Below, in pieces: positions 34,172 to 45,882 of a stretch of DNA of 64,000 nt. The stretch is from Phaseolus vulgaris (taxonomy: Eukaryota; Streptophyta; Magnoliopsida; Fabales; Fabaceae), in contig NC_023749.2 of assembly GCF_000499845.2 (NCBI RefSeq), positions 18,791,138 to 18,855,137 on the forward strand, given 5' to 3'. The notes under the pieces are model-generated. The model was not told where the DNA came from. It did no database searches and worked only from the letters and a program-made list of their open reading frames with translations. A program made the translations under genes and the position numbers. The first letter of the stretch is position 1. Every line of letters starts with the position of its first letter.

Positions 34172-36317
34172 TCAATTTTCACACGCTGCTTGAGCCAGAG
34201 CCTCTTTAAACCCCTCCTCAAATGTGCCAGCCATGTCGTCAATGAGCTCTTTGTTGGACTTCTCCAGTTCTTCGATCTTGGAGTTCTTGGTGGCTAGCTG
34301 CTTGTCCAGAAATTCCCTCTCCACTTGAAGCTTGTTGACATCAGCTTGGAGTTTTGCCATTTTCATCTTGGAGAAGGTTGAAAGCTTCGATCTTCGCAGC
34401 TAGCTCCCCCTCAGTCTCACCCAGTTTTACCTCGAGGGCCTTGGAGTTTACAGCAGCCGCCCTCAGTTCAGCAACCTCCGCCTGCAGAGGGACCATGGAG
34501 CCCAGAAGGTCAACATATTTCTGGCCAGCCTCGTGCAGCCTCAGGTTGGTCGCCTCCTCCGCCTTCCGGGTCTCCATCAGAGAGGTTTTGTAAGCATCTT
34601 CCTTGTGCTCCCAGAGGCGTTCGAGCTTCAGTTTCTCCTCCTTCAGGGTGGCCACCTCTCGCTTGAGAGCCTGAAGGGCTTGCATCTCGACAGCTTTGGA
34701 TTTCGCTTGTGCGCGTCACTTGAGAGCAATATCAAGGAAGGCCCCCATGTAGTAGGGCATGCCTTCTTTCTTGGCCTCGCCGGAAGAACTTCCCGACGAC
34801 CTCTCAGTGAAGCCCCTCATTAGTTGTATAATTGGAGGGGGAATTTCTAAGATCTCTGGGGCAGGGGCTTGTGCAGCAGGTGTTTGTGTAGACGGCGGTG
34901 CGGATTCTGCCCCCTCTTCTTGGCCCGGTTGTGGTGATGGTGATGTGGCGCTAGGGGGGTTGTCCCTTATGGACCCTCCATGTTGGGGGGATGCAGATCG
35001 TGAGGAGAAGAATCTGTTGGTCCTCCTCCTCTTGAAGGCATGTCCCTCGTTTGAACCTTCGTCATCAGAGGGGATGGTGAGCACGCCTTTGCCCTTATCA
35101 AGGGGGGCTGGGGTAGGGGTGTTGGCCACAGCCAGTGGGACTGCAGCGATGGGAGGAGGTGAATTAGGCGTTTGGAGGGTGTGGGGTGAATTGGTTGTTT
35201 GGGCGGTGTGTGGTGAAGTTGGGCTTTATGGAGGTTCTGAAGGGGTTTTTTCAGTCATGGGGGTGTCAGAGGCGCTAGCTTTCGCAGATGTCGCCTTAGT
35301 ACGAGCCTTTAAGGCCTTAGCCAGAGCAAGACGCCTTGACGAGTCCGTCACTGAGGCTACACCAGACAGGCAAAAGAACAAAGGTTAGAGCCAATACCAG
35401 TTAAGCACGAAGCATCAGATACACATAGTTACACACATAAGTTTGGAGCAGAAAAACAGCACATACAGCAATAAGAGAAAGCACATTAAGGGGCAAAGAT
35501 AAAGAAGACAAGTATGGGCGTAGATTCTCCTACCAAAGTATTGAGTAAGGGCGTCCGCATCAAACTCACGAGCTATGAGCTCCGCGGTGTTGAAGACGAC
35601 TCCCATGCCAGCTAAAGCCACACATACCTCTCTATCAGCAGAGGGTAGTTCGTCTAAGGACTTGGGCTTAATCAGCCTTGGCTCTTTCACCCAATACAGG
35701 GGGAAGCCATCCAGGGCTGTGGGGTCGCGTTTGGTGCAACACACCCTGAAAAACTTGCCTTTCCATCCTTTGTAGGAGTTTTGGAAGAGGGTGAGGATTA
35801 TCCTTCCAGCAACTCCAAAGAAGCTCACCCAGAGGCTCTTCCCTTGTTTCTTCACTTCAAAAAAGTGGAGGAAAATGTCGACTGATGGTGGCAGGCCTAG
35901 GTACCCGTTCAAAATTTCGAACGCCCTGATGAATGCCCAGCTCTTGGGGTGTAGCTGGGCAGGGGCTACGTTAATTTCAGTAAGTAGCTCCCTCTCGAAG
36001 CCTGGGAAGGGTAGGCGCAGACCGGTTCGTTTGAACACCATCTGGTAGAGGAAGAAGAAGGGCTTCGCACCGTTGGACCTATCATCCATGCAGACCGGCT
36101 CCCCGGGGATGCAGTGACGAACGGAGATGTGGAAGTCGTGTCTACTGGAGAAGGCATTGAAGTTGTATGCACGTGGGTCACCCAGATGGTTCTCCACGTC
36201 TTCGACGGTGGTTAGAGTCGAACACTCGGCTAAGAGTTCATCAGAGGCCCAGGGGTAGTGAGCCCTATAGTTGATCCTTGGGGGTGGTGGATTGGCGGTT
36301 GTTTTTGTACGCGCCAT
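34172..36317 (-). pseudogene. antisense ORF of the gypsy element (putative gypsy-type transposon protein)
   Basis: Exon 1 (36317-35534, MARTKTTANPPPP...) encodes a 261-residue domain with FERELLTEINVAP, PKSWAFIRAF and SVDIFLHFF phrases. It resembles Pfam Transposase_28 (putative gypsy type transposon), from memory. A GT-AG intron (35533-35357) is inferred; after it the frame runs through a Pro/Ser-rich region and a long Ala/Glu/Lys coiled coil. Breaks: TAA at 35228-35226, TGA at 34718-34716, and a frameshift near 34350-34366. The last reading frame ends at 34172. The ORF is opposite to gag-pol and lies between integrase and the 3' LTR, as known for Tat elements such as Grande. Function is unknown; the coiled coil suggests self-association. 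Confidence 0.75.
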
Positions 36318-36845
36318 GGATTGATGAAAAAGCTGAAGAAGGAAGAAAAAAAGCAAAGGCTTAGCAAAGAAGGTTTGAAGGAGCAAGTGGGAAGAAACCC
36401 TAGAAAGCCCTACCCACGCGAGAAGAGAAGAACGGGGGGGGGGAGGGGGGGTTGAACGAAGGAGCGAGAAGAATACATAAACATAAACAAAGAGTAAGGG
36501 CCATTCGAGTAGAAAGACCATACCTTTTGTGGTTGGAAGTCGAAAAGGTGTGAGTTTTCGTGAATGAAGAACGCAAAGGTCGCAGGGAAGATGAACAGTA
36601 CAGAGAGAAATGAGAGGTGATGAAACAGTGCTTTGAGCGCGCGTTTTGAAAGGTTATAACGTTAACTTGAGAAGCGCTAGCGACACTCATCCCCAACCGT
36701 AGGATCGTGCCACGTGTCGAGAGATTAGCGCGCGACTTAAGTTGTCACGTCACCACGCAGAAATGTCTAGTCAGCATCAGAATGCCACGTGGACGATAGG
36801 GCGAGGCCTTAGTCTTTTCGCTGAAAACAAGTTGCCAGCTCAAGA

Positions 36846-36853
36846 CTGGAGGG
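36846..36853 (+). other. probable polypurine tract of the full gypsy element
   Basis: ACTGGAGGG lies just upstream of the 3' LTR. It is separated from TGTACCG by CTTA, which also precedes the 5' LTR, so the exact LTR edge is open by four bases. Confidence 0.4.
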
Positions 36854-36857
36854 CTTA

Positions 36858-37899
36858 TGTACCGTCCCGTCCTCGGGCGTTGACCAAAGTCGAAGTCAAA
36901 GCCAAAGTCAAACATATGGTGGGACCCAGGGAGGAAAGTCAATAGGTTGACCGTTTAAGGCGTCGCCAGGATGAGGCGTCGCCAGGATAAGGCGTCAACG
37001 GTGTCTTCCCCCGATACCCACGGGTAGGAAAGACCGTGGAGGGGGCGACACCACGAGGGGCCTGCTACCTCAGAACAGTAAGAGAAAGGTGGCTCCAAGG
37101 CCATGGTTTTAGTGCTAGTAGGGGGTAACCTGACTCGTGAAGTACCCATGCCCAAGGGCGAACCATGTGCGTAGTACGAGAGGAAGGTAGGTACACTCCC
37201 AGGGTGAGTGACTAGAGGCTGGGGCGCATGAGTTGGCACCCAGAAAGTCACCCCTTGCGCTAGATGCATTTCGAGAAGGAGGACTTACACGATGGAATAT
37301 CCCTAAGTTGGGTTACGGTGTTGTAAGGCCTTCCATGTAGAATAGCGATCAAGTCAGAAGAACACATGGCAGTAAGTACTGAAACATCAAGGTGTATAAG
37401 TTTCCCTGAAAGTTTGCTAAGGTACGTTTTTATTCAGTTTTCGTTTTGAACGCTTTAAATGCTTTGAACATTTTAAATGCGTTGAACGTTTTTAAACGCT
37501 TAAAACGCGCTTTAAGACACTTTAAATGCCTTAGACGTTTAAAAGGGGCTTTAGACGTTTGAGACGGGGATCGAGACTCAGTTTTACACACACACTCTAG
37601 TTGCTTGCTCGCGGACCCACTGTACGCACAAGCAATTAGAGAGAAATTAATTACCCAGTTATTTTACCACCTTCAGAGCATCCATTCACGGTGCTCCGAT
37701 ACGGAGGTGTGTTCTTTTGATGTTTCTCACTTGCTGACTTGATTGTCGGAGTGCAAACGGCCGCGAGGGCGCCCCTTTGTTCACTTCTTTTAGGTACTCA
37801 CGGCGGTGTAGGGTGGGGATTTGGAACAAAGACAAGGGAGTCCTTGATACGCGAGTCTTAGCTACGCACGAAGCACAATCTGGTCAACCGGCGGGAACA
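36858..37899 (+). repeat. 3' LTR of the full gypsy element
   Basis: 1042 bp, TGTACCGTCCC...GGGAACA; near-identical to the 5' LTR with a few indels and base changes. U5 motif at 37734-37753 with one change. Right flank ACTTA compared with GCTTA at the left. Confidence 0.9.
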
Positions 37900-38914
37900 A
37901 CTTATTTGAAATTATTCATGAAGAAGAAGAAACAACAAAGACATTGTTGTAAAGTGCTAAGACGCTACTAAAATTTATGTGCCCTTAGAAGCTTCATATA
38001 GAATACTATTCGTGTTCACTTAGCAAACTACAAGAGAATGCATAAACCTTGTATACATTAAAAGACAATATTCCTCTCTAGTGAGCAACCATGTGATATG
38101 TAGATCACTAATCATGAGTGGTTGTTATTCAAAGAATATTTAGTCTTGGCCAAGAGTGGTTGTGTTCTAAATAATATTAATTTTAGCCAAGAGTCGTTGT
38201 GTTCCATAGAATACTCATATTAAGTCGAAGTTGTTGTGTTCCAAAGATTACTCATTTTAGCTAATAGTGGTTGTAATCCAAGAATACTTGTTTTAGCCGT
38301 GAGTTGTTCTGATCCAAAGAATATTCAAGGGTTGGCCAGGATTAGCTACAAACCCAAAAATACTCAAGAAATTATTCAGGAGTAGCTACGAGCCCAAACA
38401 ATACTCAAGGGGTTAGCCAAGATTGGTTACAAGCCCAAAAAAATACTGAAGGGGTTAGCCAATAGTGGCTATGAACTAGAAAATACTTAACATGTTAGCC
38501 AGGTGTCACTACAATCTGAAATAATACTAGTTTTGTGCTTTGGAACATTATTCTATTTCGTTGGACTCAATTTTTTAATTGAGAACTCAAATAACTCTCA
38601 ATTTTATCGTAATTTCTAAACTAATTGTATCTCTTAGAGGTTTCTACTGTTCTTATTTTCTATTTTAAGAGTAAATTTGTATTTTCTTTAAGAAATTAGG
38701 ATTTTAAAAAATATAATAAAAACTACATTTTGTAGCTTAAATTTTGTAGGAATTGGTCTTTAACATAATCAGCTTTAATGAGATACTTATATCATAAAGA
38801 GTGGAAGAAGTTCAGTTGAAATAGTGAAAATCAACAAAATGAGTATTAGATAGTAAAAAAAAACTCAAGAAAAAGTTGAACACAATTAGTTTAGTTAGTT
38901 TTTGATAAGTTTTA
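37900..38914. repeat. degenerate short tandem repeats and AT-rich DNA
   Basis: From about 38120 to 38530 a unit of roughly 40-45 bp built on TTAGCCAAGAGTGGTTGTG and CCAAAGAATACTC recurs nine or ten times with much divergence. No coding sequence was found. The rest, to the start of the copia element, is plain AT-rich DNA. Confidence 0.6.
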
Positions 38915-39536
38915 TGGGCCTGATTTGATGACTTAAACAAGAAGGGAGGTGAATTGTTTTATGAAAGATTTTCGCAAAGACTTGATATAGAATGAATCTT
39001 TATCAAACAATCTATATAAACACTTAAGGAAAGCAATCAAAACAATCCAACAGAAACAGATATCAGAATTTTAATTGGTTAAAACTACGTTTTAATCAAT
39101 TGTTTATACTAACAGCAAAATTATCAAACAATTATAGAGTTTGAGAGAAAGAGAGATTTACACAATAGGTTTATACTGGTTCACTCACACATGAGCTACA
39201 TCCAGTTCTCAGAACATCCTCTGAGTTCCACTAGTAATCAAAACCAGATTACAACACACACACAAAGAGGTAACCTTGCAACCCACAAGATTCACTCACC
39301 CTCTTTGAAAAATCAAACACCTCAAGACAGAACAACCTTTGTCTTTGCAGGATTTCAAACACACATAGCAGATAAAGGAAGTACTATTACAAGTATCTAG
39401 ACAAGGATAGAAAACACCTGAATTTGCACAATACAGGAAACTCCTATGATCAGAACTTGTTACCACAACAAAGCTTGAACAACAATCTTGCACTTTGAAA
39501 AACTCCTTTCAAAAACAAATCTCTTTCTTTGATCTC

Positions 39537-40429
39537 TGTACCGCCCTGGTAGTCGGAAGTGATGACGTGGCATCGAGCTATTATATAGGCATGTTGGATG
39601 GGACACCTGGCTGGCAGAAGGGAAGGAAGTCGGGGGGTTCGTGTAGTCACCAGTTATTAAGTTGGCGTGCTCCGATCTCCAGCATACCTAAACTGGCGGT
39701 CACCGGGTTGAAGATGAAGTCGCCAGATGTGAACCCGGGCGAACAAGTAATTAGAGATCGCCAAAACAAGGACACCGTCGAAGATAACGGCAGATAGTCA
39801 TTTCCCAGCTGGCCAGAGGATGAGGTCGGGAGACAGCTTACTTGAACGTATACGGTGAAGCAGGTAGGGCAGATCATGAAGGCGGCCGGCGAGACCACAG
39901 GGAAGGTGTGTACGAAGGCACCCGAACTCGCCACCCAGAAGAGATCACGCTCCAAGGCAGCTATGCACTGAGTCGTATCATGCATAAGTAACTTAGCCAA
40001 AAACCTGAAGAGTAAGAAGTAGCGCCCAAGTCAAGGATGCTCCAGATGATGGCACGTGTACAGCTGGATGCGAGCCACGTGTCCAGATGTGTAACTGCCA
40101 GGAGAGAGAAAGTGCCCAGGTATATAAGAGTTTCTAACGAACTTCTGAGGTACGCATGCGTTTAGATTACTTCTTTACAACTGCTAGAACGAGAGTACGC
40201 TGAGAGAGAATTTGTGCACGGTTCCTTAGAGTTCTTGAGTTTTCTCTTAGTATTTGGTGGTTCAGTCGCTGACTTGGACGTCGGAGCGTGATCGGCCGCA
40301 ACGGCGCCGTTCTGTCTTTTGCAGGTTCTTGAGGTGGATCGCGGTGAAGGACGGAGGCTAACACGGCGCAGAAGTCGATCCAGGTTTGACGAGGCAAGGC
40401 TCCAGCGTTTCGGTCAACAGGCAGGATTA
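39537..40429 (+). mobile_element. gypsy solo LTR inside the copia A 3' LTR
   Basis: 893 bp, TGTACCGCCC...CAGGATTA. It is flanked by the 5-bp duplication ATCTC (39532-39536 and 40430-40434). The uninterrupted copy of the same LTR at 45416-45424 reads TTTGATCTCAAATATG, an empty site that confirms both edges. U5 motif at 40269-40288 with changes; the last dinucleotide is TA where CA is usual. No gag or pol remains: a classic product of recombination between the two LTRs of a gypsy element. Confidence 0.92.
40121..40128 (+). promoter_or_regulatory. TATA box in the gypsy solo LTR
   Basis: TATATAAG about 150 bp upstream of the U5 motif. It is the likely LTR promoter box and is still intact in this solo LTR. 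Confidence 0.5.
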
Positions 40430-40829
40430 ATCTCAAATATGTATCAATACTTGTTGTATTTGATTGTGTATTTTGCTTTGAAAGAAAGGCTATATTTATA
40501 ACACTTGAAATGTAGTCGTTTAAGGCAGTTTTAATCAGTTGAATCAGTTAAAACAAGTTTTCAAAAATCTATTATGAAAACACACATTTAACCGGTTGAA
40601 ACCACAATTTAACTGGTTGAATGGGTCAAGCAGTTACATAACTAATTCAAAAAGCAGTTTCAAAAACCTCAAGCCAGCTAAGTGACAAACAACTGATTAT
40701 CTCGATGAATCAAGTGGTTGTTTTCCCTTTGCTTGGAAAAACACTTTGTTTCTTTTAAAACTATTTGATCAAGCAACACAGCTTCAGGCTTCATGTGGAT
40801 TTGACACATCAAAGCTCCCATGTTCAACA

Positions 40830-40843
40830 ATCTCCCCCTGTTT
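40830..40843 (-). other. polypurine tract of copia A
   Basis: AAACAGGGGGAGAT on the minus strand directly abuts the 3' LTR start TGTTGAAC. A second similar site, AAATAGGGGGAGAA, lies at about 41209-41224. Confidence 0.8.
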
Positions 40844-41621
40844 GATGGAGACAAATCCTTGGGATGCTTTTAGGAATATTCTTTGTTTAGAATTTGGTCA
40901 ACCTGCATTCATGAGCAAACACAGAAACACAGGGTAATCTATTCCAAATCAAATAAGCACCAGAAACTAGTTCTCTCTTGGTGATATCCAAAACAGGAAT
41001 ATCAGCCAAATCAGATGAGAAACCAGCAAAAATACATAAGTGCAAAACAGATAAACAATCGATTATTTCGCATGAATAACTGGTTGAAATTTTTTATATC
41101 AAAGTTAACAGTTTAACAAAATTCAAATATTAACCAGTTAAAGCAGTTCATAGCAGCAATGTTCAAAGCAATAAAGAAAGCAGTTAATAAGAACATTATA
41201 GAACCAACTTCTCCCCCTATTTGTCTCATCAAATAGACAAAAGGCAGAATTAAAAACAACTTTAAGACAAGGCATACATATCGATTATACCCAATTCATT
41301 CCTTAGAGAATAGAACCTATCCTTGGATAGAGGCTTGGTGAAGATGTCTGCAAGATTACTTTTTTTTAGACAAACTTAATTTCACAATTCCATTGTTGAT
41401 ATGATCACGGATGAAGTGATTCCTAATTTTAATATGCTTTGTCCTTGAGTGTTGAACCTGATTTTTCGTCAAATTTATGGCACTCGTATTGTCACACAGT
41501 AAAGGAACTTTGTTAATCTTTAATCAAAAGTCTTCAAGTTGTTGTTTGATCCACAAAATTTGTGCACAACGGCTTCCTACAGCTATATATTCACCTTCAG
41601 CTGTTGATAAAGCTACAAATG
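40844..41621 (-). pseudogene. 3' end of copia A pol (RNase H C-part) and 3' untranslated region
   Basis: The RNase H reading of the next entry stops at 41622 behind SLISWHSKK. The remaining part of the domain can still be followed at about 41330-41621 as broken pieces with several stops. From 41330 down to the polypurine tract there is non-coding sequence, including the second polypurine-like site at 41209-41224. Confidence 0.6.
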
Positions 41622-44334
41622 CTATTTTTTACTATGCCATGAAATGAGGCTAGATCCAAGTAGGTGGCATGTTCCACTTGTACTTTTCCTGTCTAGTTTG
41701 CAACCTGCAAAATCAGAGTCAGAGTATCCTACTAAATGAATAGGAGAATGCAAAGGATACCATAAACCCATGGATGTTGTGCCTTTCAGATACTTCAGAA
41801 TCCTCTTGGTAGCTTTGAGATGTGATTCCTTAGGACAAGATTGGAATTGTGCACATAGGCAGACAACAAACATTATATCTGGTATGCTTGCTGTTAGGTA
41901 TAACAAAGAACCTATTAATCCTCTGTATTTGGTTTGATCAACTTCTGGTCCAGCTTCATCACCATCTAAGTAGCAATTTGTTGACATAGGCGTTGTTGCA
42001 GCTTTACAGGCTTCCATCTCGAACTTCTTGAGTATGTCATTGCAGTACTTGGATTGACATACAAAGATGCCTTCTTTGGATTGCTTGACTTGCAGTCCAA
42101 GGAAGAAGGAAAGTTCCCCCATCATTGACATTTCGAACTCTTCCTGCATAGCTTTGACAAAATCCTCACAGAGTTTTGCATTAGAAGAGCCAAATATAAT
42201 ATCATCCACATATATTTGTACTAAGATAACATCAGAATCAACCTTTTTAATGAACATAGTTTTATTAACCTTCCTTCTTTCATATTGATGGGATAAAAGA
42301 AAGTGACTTAGCCTTTCATACCATTGTCGTGGTGCTTGCTTGAAGTCATACAAGGCTTTCTTTAGCTTGTATACATGATCAGGATGCTTGTGATCTTAAA
42401 ACCCAGGTGGTTGTGAAACATAGATCTCTTCATTTACAACTCCATTGAGAAAAACACTTTTCACGTCCATATGAAATAATTTGAAACCACTCATGCAAGC
42501 AAAAGCTAATAAAAGTCTTCAAGCTTCTAACCTTGCTACCGGTGCGAAGGTGTCATCATAGTGAATTCCTTCAGCTTGGTTGTATCCCTTGGCAACGAGC
42601 ATGGCTTTGTTCCTTGTGATGATGCCCGAGTCATCCGATTTGTTCCTGAAAACCCATTTTGTACCTATAACATTCATCTGAGTTGTTTTCGGGACAAGGG
42701 ACCACACATCATTTCTCACAAACTGGTTGAGCTCCTCGTGCATTGTTGTTGTCCAATGCTCATCTTTGAGAGCATCACAAATTGATTTTTGGTTCAATCT
42801 TGGAAACAAAAGTTGTATGGTTGCAGAAGTTTGCCATACTTCTTCTTGTGGATACACCTTTGTTGATCTGGCCAATGATGTTATCAACTGACAGGTCTCT
42901 TGGGATCCTCCACTCCTTTGGTAGATCATCCTGCTGCAGATTTTCAATTGGTTGTTTCGTAGAATCAACCAGTTTAATTTTTTTGTTGTTGTTAAGATTC
43001 TTCAGGAAGATGTTCTGTTCATCTTCTTTTGTGTTGATCTTTGCTAAACCTTGTTTATACTTGTTAGTTTCATCAAATACAACATGTATAGATTCTAAAA
43101 CAGTCATAAGCTTTTTATTATAAGCCTTATAAGCTTGGCTAGATAAAGAGTAACCAAGAAAGATACCTTTGTCTGATTTAGCATCAAACTTACTCAAACT
43201 TTCTTTGCCATTGTTTGGAATGTAACACTTACATCCAAAGACCTTTAGATGTCTTATGTTTGGATTCCTTCTATTCAATAGCTCATATGGGGTTTTCTTC
43301 AAGATAATCCTGATTAACACACGGTTCATCACATAGCAAGCAGTACTCACAACATCAGCCCAAAAGCACTTAGGCAGGGAAGAAATATTCAAAATAGTCC
43401 TTGTAAGCTCTTCCATAGATCTATTCTTCCTCTCCACGACTCCATTTTGTTGGGGTGTTCTTGGTGCAGAGAAGTTGTGGAAGATTCCTAGCTTGTTGCA
43501 AAAGCTTATGAACTTTTCATTTTGAAATTCTCCTCCATGATCACTTCTGATAGCTCCAATGTTGCTGCAACATGTGTTCTGCAGCCTTTTTGCAGCTTTT
43601 TGAATTCTGGATATGCTTCCTTCTTTGAGTGTAGGAAAAGAGTCCAGGTAAACCTGGAAAAGTCATCTACAACTACAAGAGCATACAGATTTCCTCCAAG
43701 GCTCATAGTCCTAGAAGGACCAAAAAGATCAACGTGCAAAAGCTCAAGGGGTTTTGAATTTGAAACACAAATTCAAATTAAAAGATTTTCTAGTTTGTTT
43801 CCCCTTTTGACAAGCCTCACACACATGTTACTTCTCGAACTTGAGTTTGGGTAAGCCATGAACAAGTTCATTTGAAACAAGTTTATTTAAATGATTCATA
43901 TGAATGTGTGCAATTCTTCTATGCCAAAGCCATGATTCCTCATGTTTTGTTAGAAGACAACCTATTGATGTGAAGTTGGATATATCAAGCAAATAGATGT
44001 TGTTATACCTCTTACCAATGAGCATAACATCTTTTGAATTTGGCAATCGAATCTCACACGAATTCGTTCTAAAGGTGACTTAATATCCTCTGTCACAGAG
44101 TTGACTAATACTGAGCAGGTTGTGCTTCAGACCTTCAACATAAAGCACATAATGAATAAGCAAGCTATTTTCATTGCCTATGGTACCTTTACCAAGGATC
44201 TTTCCCTTGTTGTTGTCACCCCATGTTACATGCCCATCTTGTTTGAGAGAAATGTTGATGAACTTGGATGCATCTCCAGTCATATGCTTGGAACAACCAC
44301 TATCTAGATACCATAAGTGTTGTCTTCTCTCCAA
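41622..44334 (-). pseudogene. pol: copia A pol: protease, integrase, RT and RNase H, broken
   Basis: Read leftward. Protease: WYLDSGCSKHMTGD at 44310-44265. GAG-pre-integrase: HRRIAHIHMNHLNKL near 43925. Integrase core: HVDLFGPSRTMSLGG near 43735, then the [10 protein letters not shown] block at 43437-43405. Variable region ending [15 protein letters not shown] near 42900. [10 protein letters not shown] near 42665, and IYVDDIIFG near 42220-42194 with both catalytic Asp present. RNase H: YSDSDFAGCKLDR near 41720-41680. Stops or frameshifts fall near 44075, 43820, 43500, 42970, 42515 and 42355, so no full polyprotein can be made. The layout PR-IN-RT-RH defines Ty1/copia. Confidence 0.9.
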
Positions 44335-44729
44335 GCAACCTCCATCTTGGTTTTTGAAGAAGATGAATCAACAGAAGATTCTTCCTTATCGACCAAAGCA
44401 CTCCTTGGATTCTTGTGATATTTCTCAAGGGTATCCCACATTTCTTGAGCTAAGATACATTCTGAAATCTTGAGCAATTCATCATAATCTAGAGCAAAGA
44501 CAATTATATTTTTTGCTATACAGTCAAGGTGTTCTTTTTTAGATGATGCAGAGTTACTTTCAGGCATATGCATGTAGGCATTGTTTGAAATAACATTCCA
44601 AATTTCCTTATCTAATGATTCAATAAAGAACTTCATTCTTATGCACCAAATCGGATAATTTTTACCACAAAACAAAAGTGGTTTATTCAAAGAAGCACCT
44701 TCCCCAAAAGGCATTTTGTCAGCCATCAA
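44304..44729 (-). pseudogene. gag: copia A gag, large internal deletion
   Basis: ATG at 44729 (a second Met follows at once) and 141 codons. The N-terminal part (MPFGEGASL, PIWCIRMKFFIESLD, EMWDTLEKY) matches the gag of elements B1 and B2. About ten residues behind EMWDTLEKY it jumps to a short Ser-rich stretch and runs into the protease region, so the UBN2-type capsid middle and both CCHC knuckles are absent. It could not bind RNA normally. Confidence 0.8.
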
Positions 44730-44783
44730 AAAGATTTTTCAGAAAAAACAGAAACAAGAACTTAAGTATTTTTCAAGAACCTA

Positions 44784-44797
44784 GCTCTTGATGCCAA
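44784..44797 (-). other. primer-binding site of copia A
   Basis: TTGGCATCAAGAGC on the minus strand, just inside the 5' LTR. It is a variant of the initiator-Met site TTGGTATCAGAGC; B1 has the same variant and B2 the standard form. Confidence 0.75.
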
Positions 44798-44798
44798 T

Positions 44799-45882
44799 TG
44801 TTAGAATTGATGGCTTAAACAAGAGGGGGGTGAATTGTTTTATGAAAGATTTTCGCAAAGACTTAATATAGAATGAATCTTTATCAAACAATCTAGATAA
44901 ACACTTAAGGAAAGCAATCAAAACAATCCAACAGAGACAAATATCAAAATTTTAATCGGTTAAATACGTTTTAATCAGTTGTTTATACCAGCAACAAAAT
45001 TATCAAACAATTATAGAGAGTTTGAGAGAAAGAGAGATTTACACAATAGGTTTATACTGGTTCACTCACTCATGAACTACATCCAGTTCTCATAACAACC
45101 TCTGAGTTCCACCAGTAATCAAAACCAGATTACAATACACACACAAAGAGGTAACCTTGCAACCCACAAGATTCACTCACCCTCTTTGAAATATCAAACA
45201 CCTCAAGACAGAACAACCCCTGTCTTTGCAGGATTTCAAACACATACAACAGTTAAAGGAAGTACTATTACAAGTGTCTAGACAAGGATAGAAAACACCT
45301 AAATTTGCACAATACAGGAAACTCCTATGATCAGAACTTGTTACCACAACAAAGCTTGAACAACAATCTTGCACTTTGAAAAACTCCTTTCAAAAACAAA
45401 TCTCTTTCTTTGATCTCAAATATGTATCAATACTTGTTGTATTTGATTGTGTATTTTTCTTTGAAAGAAAGACTATATTTATAACACTTGAAATGTAGTC
45501 GTTTAAGGCAGTTTTAATCAGTTGAATCAGTTAAAATAAGTTTTCAAAAATCTGTTATGAAAACACATATTTAACCGGTTGAAACCACGATTTAGCCGGT
45601 TGAATGAGTCAAGCAGTTGCATAACTAAGTCAAAAAGCAGTTTCAAAAACCTCAAGCCAGCTAAGTGACAAACACCGATTATCTCGATGATTCAACTGGT
45701 TGTTTTCCCTTTGCTTGGAAAAACACTTTGTTTCTTTTAAAACTATTTGATCAAGCTTTGTGTAGGATTAAGAACTGATTTTAACAAAGATTCTAAATAA
45801 CCTAATCTAAACCCAAACCAAAAAAGCAGTACAACTTCAGGCTTCATGTGGATTTGAAACATCAAAGTTCTCATGTTCAACA
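44799..45882 (-). repeat. 5' LTR of copia A
   Basis: 1084 bp, TGTTGAACATGAG...TTCTAACA on the minus strand. It has a G6 run near its 3' end, where the B LTRs have a C11-C13 run on the other strand. It contains the TTAACCGGTTGA-type motif pairs described in the findings. Confidence 0.88.

Larger units (their letters stand above)
25824..37899 (+). mobile_element. full-length Tat-like Ty3/gypsy retrotransposon, coding-dead
   Basis: Order: 5' LTR (25824-26897), PBS, gag, protease, RT, RNase H, a second RNase H, integrase, a long non-coding spacer with tandem repeats, an antisense ORF, a short purine tract and the 3' LTR (36858-37899). The two RNase H domains and the antisense ORF behind integrase are hallmarks of the Tat lineage. 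Flanks are GCTTA on the left and ACTTA on the right, a likely 5-bp duplication with one change. The LTRs are alike over nearly their whole length apart from small indels, suggesting a fairly recent insertion, yet every coding section is broken by stops or frameshifts, so it could not move on its own. Confidence 0.92.
38915..40829 (-). repeat. 3' LTR of copia A, split by a solo LTR
   Basis: Segments 38915-39536 and 40430-40829 together match 44799-45882. The inner edge is defined by TGTTGAACATGGGAGC on the minus strand just after the polypurine tract; the outer edge (around 38915) is approximate. Confidence 0.85.
38915..45882 (-). mobile_element. Ty1/copia retrotransposon A, decayed
   Basis: Minus strand: 5' LTR (45882-44799), PBS, truncated gag, broken pol, polypurine tract, and 3' LTR (40829-38915) split by a gypsy solo LTR. 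The LTRs are very similar over about 1 kb, but the left copy lacks about 70 bp present at 45757-45840. No matching target duplication was found (TTTTA left, CCATC right), so an end may be altered. It is a different family from elements B1 and B2 at 54527-64000, though the pol proteins are clearly related and both families share the spaced motif described in the findings. A Sirevirus (Maximus-like) placement is possible but was not tested. Confidence 0.88.

Noticed and set aside
34759..35388. 209-codon + strand frame
   Set aside because: It is opposite the antisense ORF coding sequence and has no recognised domain.
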